NCBI GenBank assembly: GCA_002150815.3
Contig: NDFF03000198.1
Location: forward strand, 1 to 30,612
Length of the DNA: 30,612 bases
Direction of reading: 5' to 3'
From: Grammothele lineata
Taxonomy: Eukaryota > Basidiomycota > Agaricomycetes > Polyporales > Polyporaceae
A model generated the notes under the pieces. That model had not been told where the DNA came from, ran no database searches, and was given only the letters and a program-made list of their open reading frames with translations. Both the position numbers and the translations under genes were made by a program. Below, in pieces: positions 29,744-30,612 of the stretch (the first letter of the stretch is position 1; every line of letters starts with the position of its first letter).

Positions 29744-29953
29744 CACTAGATAACCCGTACCCGTGGTTAGACGAGTACCCGCACCAATTACGGGTATATC
29801 TGTGGGTATACCCATAACCCACAGGTAGCACCCACGGGCACAGCCACCCGTACAGGTTTACCCGTGACAGATCCGGGTAAGGCCTCCCAGGCGGCTCATA
29901 CCCATGGGTTCGGGTACGGGTGAGCCGCGGGTGCACCTGTGTGCAGCCTTAAC
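29744..29953. repeat. GGGTA/TACCC-rich right arm
   Basis: More than fifteen GGGTA or TACCC motifs occur, for instance ACCCGTACCCGTGG at the inner edge and GGTTCGGGTACGGGTGAG near the outer end. The outermost 20 bases, reverse complemented, match the left arm at 22268. This is the expected position for the 3' terminus of the hAT element. Confidence 0.6.
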
Positions 29954-30133
29954 CCCATTATGAGGTCTGCCTGCCAGCTGATGGCCAGCCCCCTCTGAGA
30001 TCAGCATGGTGGCATTTTCGTATTTTGCAAGACCGCCAGCTGATACGGGTGCTAGCACCAGACGGCCGCCCACAGCCGGTGCCATGATTCGTCCTACCTG
30101 CCGGTCAGATCGCGTAGGGTCGCTAGTGTACAT
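29954..30133 (-). repeat. Inverted copy of a MULE-tail-like segment
   Basis: Read on the minus strand, this block encodes GLAKYENATMLISEGAG and, at its end, NGVKAAH. The MULE tail just outside the left arm encodes DIKKYENACTM and GYKAAH. At DNA level AARTACGARAATGC..CACCATGC is shared. The block is therefore homologous to the left flank but inverted. The remaining sequence (VGRIMAPAVGGRLVLAPVSA) has no match that I can see. Confidence 0.5.
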
Positions 30134-30239
30134 TTAGAAGCAACAGCTCATACTACTTAATGGGCATTATTGGCCCCAAATGGCTAAAAGTGGTTCTTCT
30201 AATGTAGCTTGTAGTGGCAAACTCAATCCGATGGGTGGT
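30134..30239. other. No supported gene
   Basis: Spacer between the inverted tail copy and the GC-rich repeat. Nothing was recognised. Confidence 0.4.
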
Positions 30240-30612
30240 GGGAGCCCTAATGTAGGGTTTAGGCAGTCGCGTAACTGGGGCGCGTCCTGGGAAGCGCGCA
30301 CGCGGGAGACACAGCGGTGCGCGTCCCGGGAAGGACGCGTGCGCGCGCACGAGGGTGCGCGTCCTGGGAAGCGCACGCGCGGGGGACACTTGACAGACGG
30401 GTGCGAGGGGTGCGCGTCCTGGGAAGGACGCGTGTGGGGGACAGGGGTGCGCGTCCCGGGAAGGACGCGCACGAGGGGCAGGCGTGTGTGTCCCGGGCAG
30501 CGCGCGCGCGAGGGGCAGGCGGTGCGCGTCCTGGGAAGGACGTGCACGGGGAGCAGGGGAGAGCCCTAATCTAGGGTTTAAGCAAACGTGGGGAGCAGGC
30601 GGCGTCTGTCCG
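30240..30612. repeat. GC-rich minisatellite with CCCTAA/TAGGG borders
   Basis: Seven degenerate units begin with GCGCGTCCYGGGAAG (for example near 30279, 30326, 30357, 30411 and 30448), each about 30-55 bases long and followed by CGCG-rich and GAGGGGCAGG-type sequence. The array is bracketed by two copies of AGCCCTAATNTAGGGTTTA (about 30242 and 30565, 323 bases apart). This suggests a higher-order unit that continues beyond the window edge. Confidence 0.65.

Larger units (their letters stand above)
22268..29953. mobile_element. Candidate composite hAT element
   Basis: The left end at 22268 reads TAAGGCTGCACACGGGTACG; the reverse complement of the right end at 29953 reads TAAGGCTGCACACAGGTGCA. 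Both are followed by dense copies of GGGTA/TACCC motifs (about 22280-22440 and 29750-29940), which many hAT transposons carry as subterminal transposase binding sites. The 7.7 kb between them contains the hAT transposase (25474-29235) and a divergent gene on the other strand (22792-23937). An 8-base target duplication, expected for hAT, is not visible, and similarity between the two arms continues outward beyond the putative ends. The boundaries are therefore tentative. Confidence 0.45.

Noticed and set aside
22268..29953. A clear 8-base hAT target-site duplication
   Set aside because: The bases just outside the two ends (..TTGGATA and ACCCCATT..) do not match in any register I tried.
29858..30133. 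91-codon minus-strand frame as a protein-coding gene
   Set aside because: It spans the GGGTA arm and an inverted copy of the MULE tail, so it is repeat-derived.
30167..30547. Long open frames across the GC-rich array
   Set aside because: They exist on both strands because the tandem unit lacks stops; the peptides are simple repeats.
1..30612. tRNA, rRNA or CRISPR features
   Set aside because: No cloverleaf-compatible A and B boxes, conserved rRNA segments or regularly spaced identical repeats with unique spacers were seen. The only regular arrays are minisatellites.

Overview
The window looks like basidiomycete (Agaricomycetes-type) fungal DNA. The reasons are a moderately GC-rich base composition, genes cut by many 48-72 base introns with GTRNGT donors and pyrimidine-poor YAG acceptors, and several protein families I know mainly from mushroom-forming fungi. 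No intact housekeeping gene is recognisable. The region is a transposon graveyard with one nearly intact hAT transposase and one well-preserved dioxygenase gene. All identifications come from reading translations and recalling families, not from a search.

Layout. 1-8100 is mostly decayed: a minus-strand remnant with a viroplasmin/RNase H1 N-terminal-like motif (about 2470-3074), a plus-strand fragment of a basidiomycete family without a known function (3470-4197), coding scraps (5680-5910, 6319-6570), and two diverged copies of a dispersed repeat (about 1111-1490 and 6986-7400). 8117-9998 holds a six-exon gene whose C-terminal half carries the HxD...H...R pattern of a 2-oxoglutarate/Fe(II) dioxygenase, of the lineage-expanded basidiomycete type that I link to TET/JBP. 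At 10194-10826, 0.2 kb downstream, is the 5' end of a KDZ (Kyakuja-Dileera-Zisupton) transposase with its CxC2-like cysteine cluster, followed by acidic low-complexity sequence. 11798-13374 (and perhaps to 14095) on the minus strand is a broken member of another basidiomycete family. 16683-18353 is a 1.67 kb element with 25-base perfect terminal inverted repeats and no recognisable transposase.

18497-22267 is a Mutator-like (MULE) transposase pseudogene: N-terminal cysteine cluster, DDE-type MULE core, SWIM zinc finger and conserved tail. It carries at least eleven stop codons, each explicable by a C-to-T or G-to-A change, and is split by a 216-base foldback element (20610-20825). Its tail runs into the left end of a second element, whose ends (22268 and 29953) are inverted and rich in GGGTA motifs. 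Between them lie a minus-strand spliced gene of unknown function (22792-23937, perhaps from 24488) and an hAT transposase (25474-29235) that is fully spliceable in one frame for over 740 codons except for one TAA, a disrupted junction near 28256, and loss of one likely catalytic Asp. The right flank ends in two minisatellites (29433-29603 and about 30260-30612).

How the parts fit: the window records nested insertion (foldback in MULE, hAT-like ends in the MULE tail), sequence decay dominated by C:G-to-T:A changes, and a DNA-base-oxidase-like gene beside a KDZ remnant. That last association has been described for basidiomycetes, so the locus is a candidate example of it rather than a new system. 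The least explained parts are the unknown gene inside the hAT ends and the interior of the 1.67 kb inverted-repeat element.
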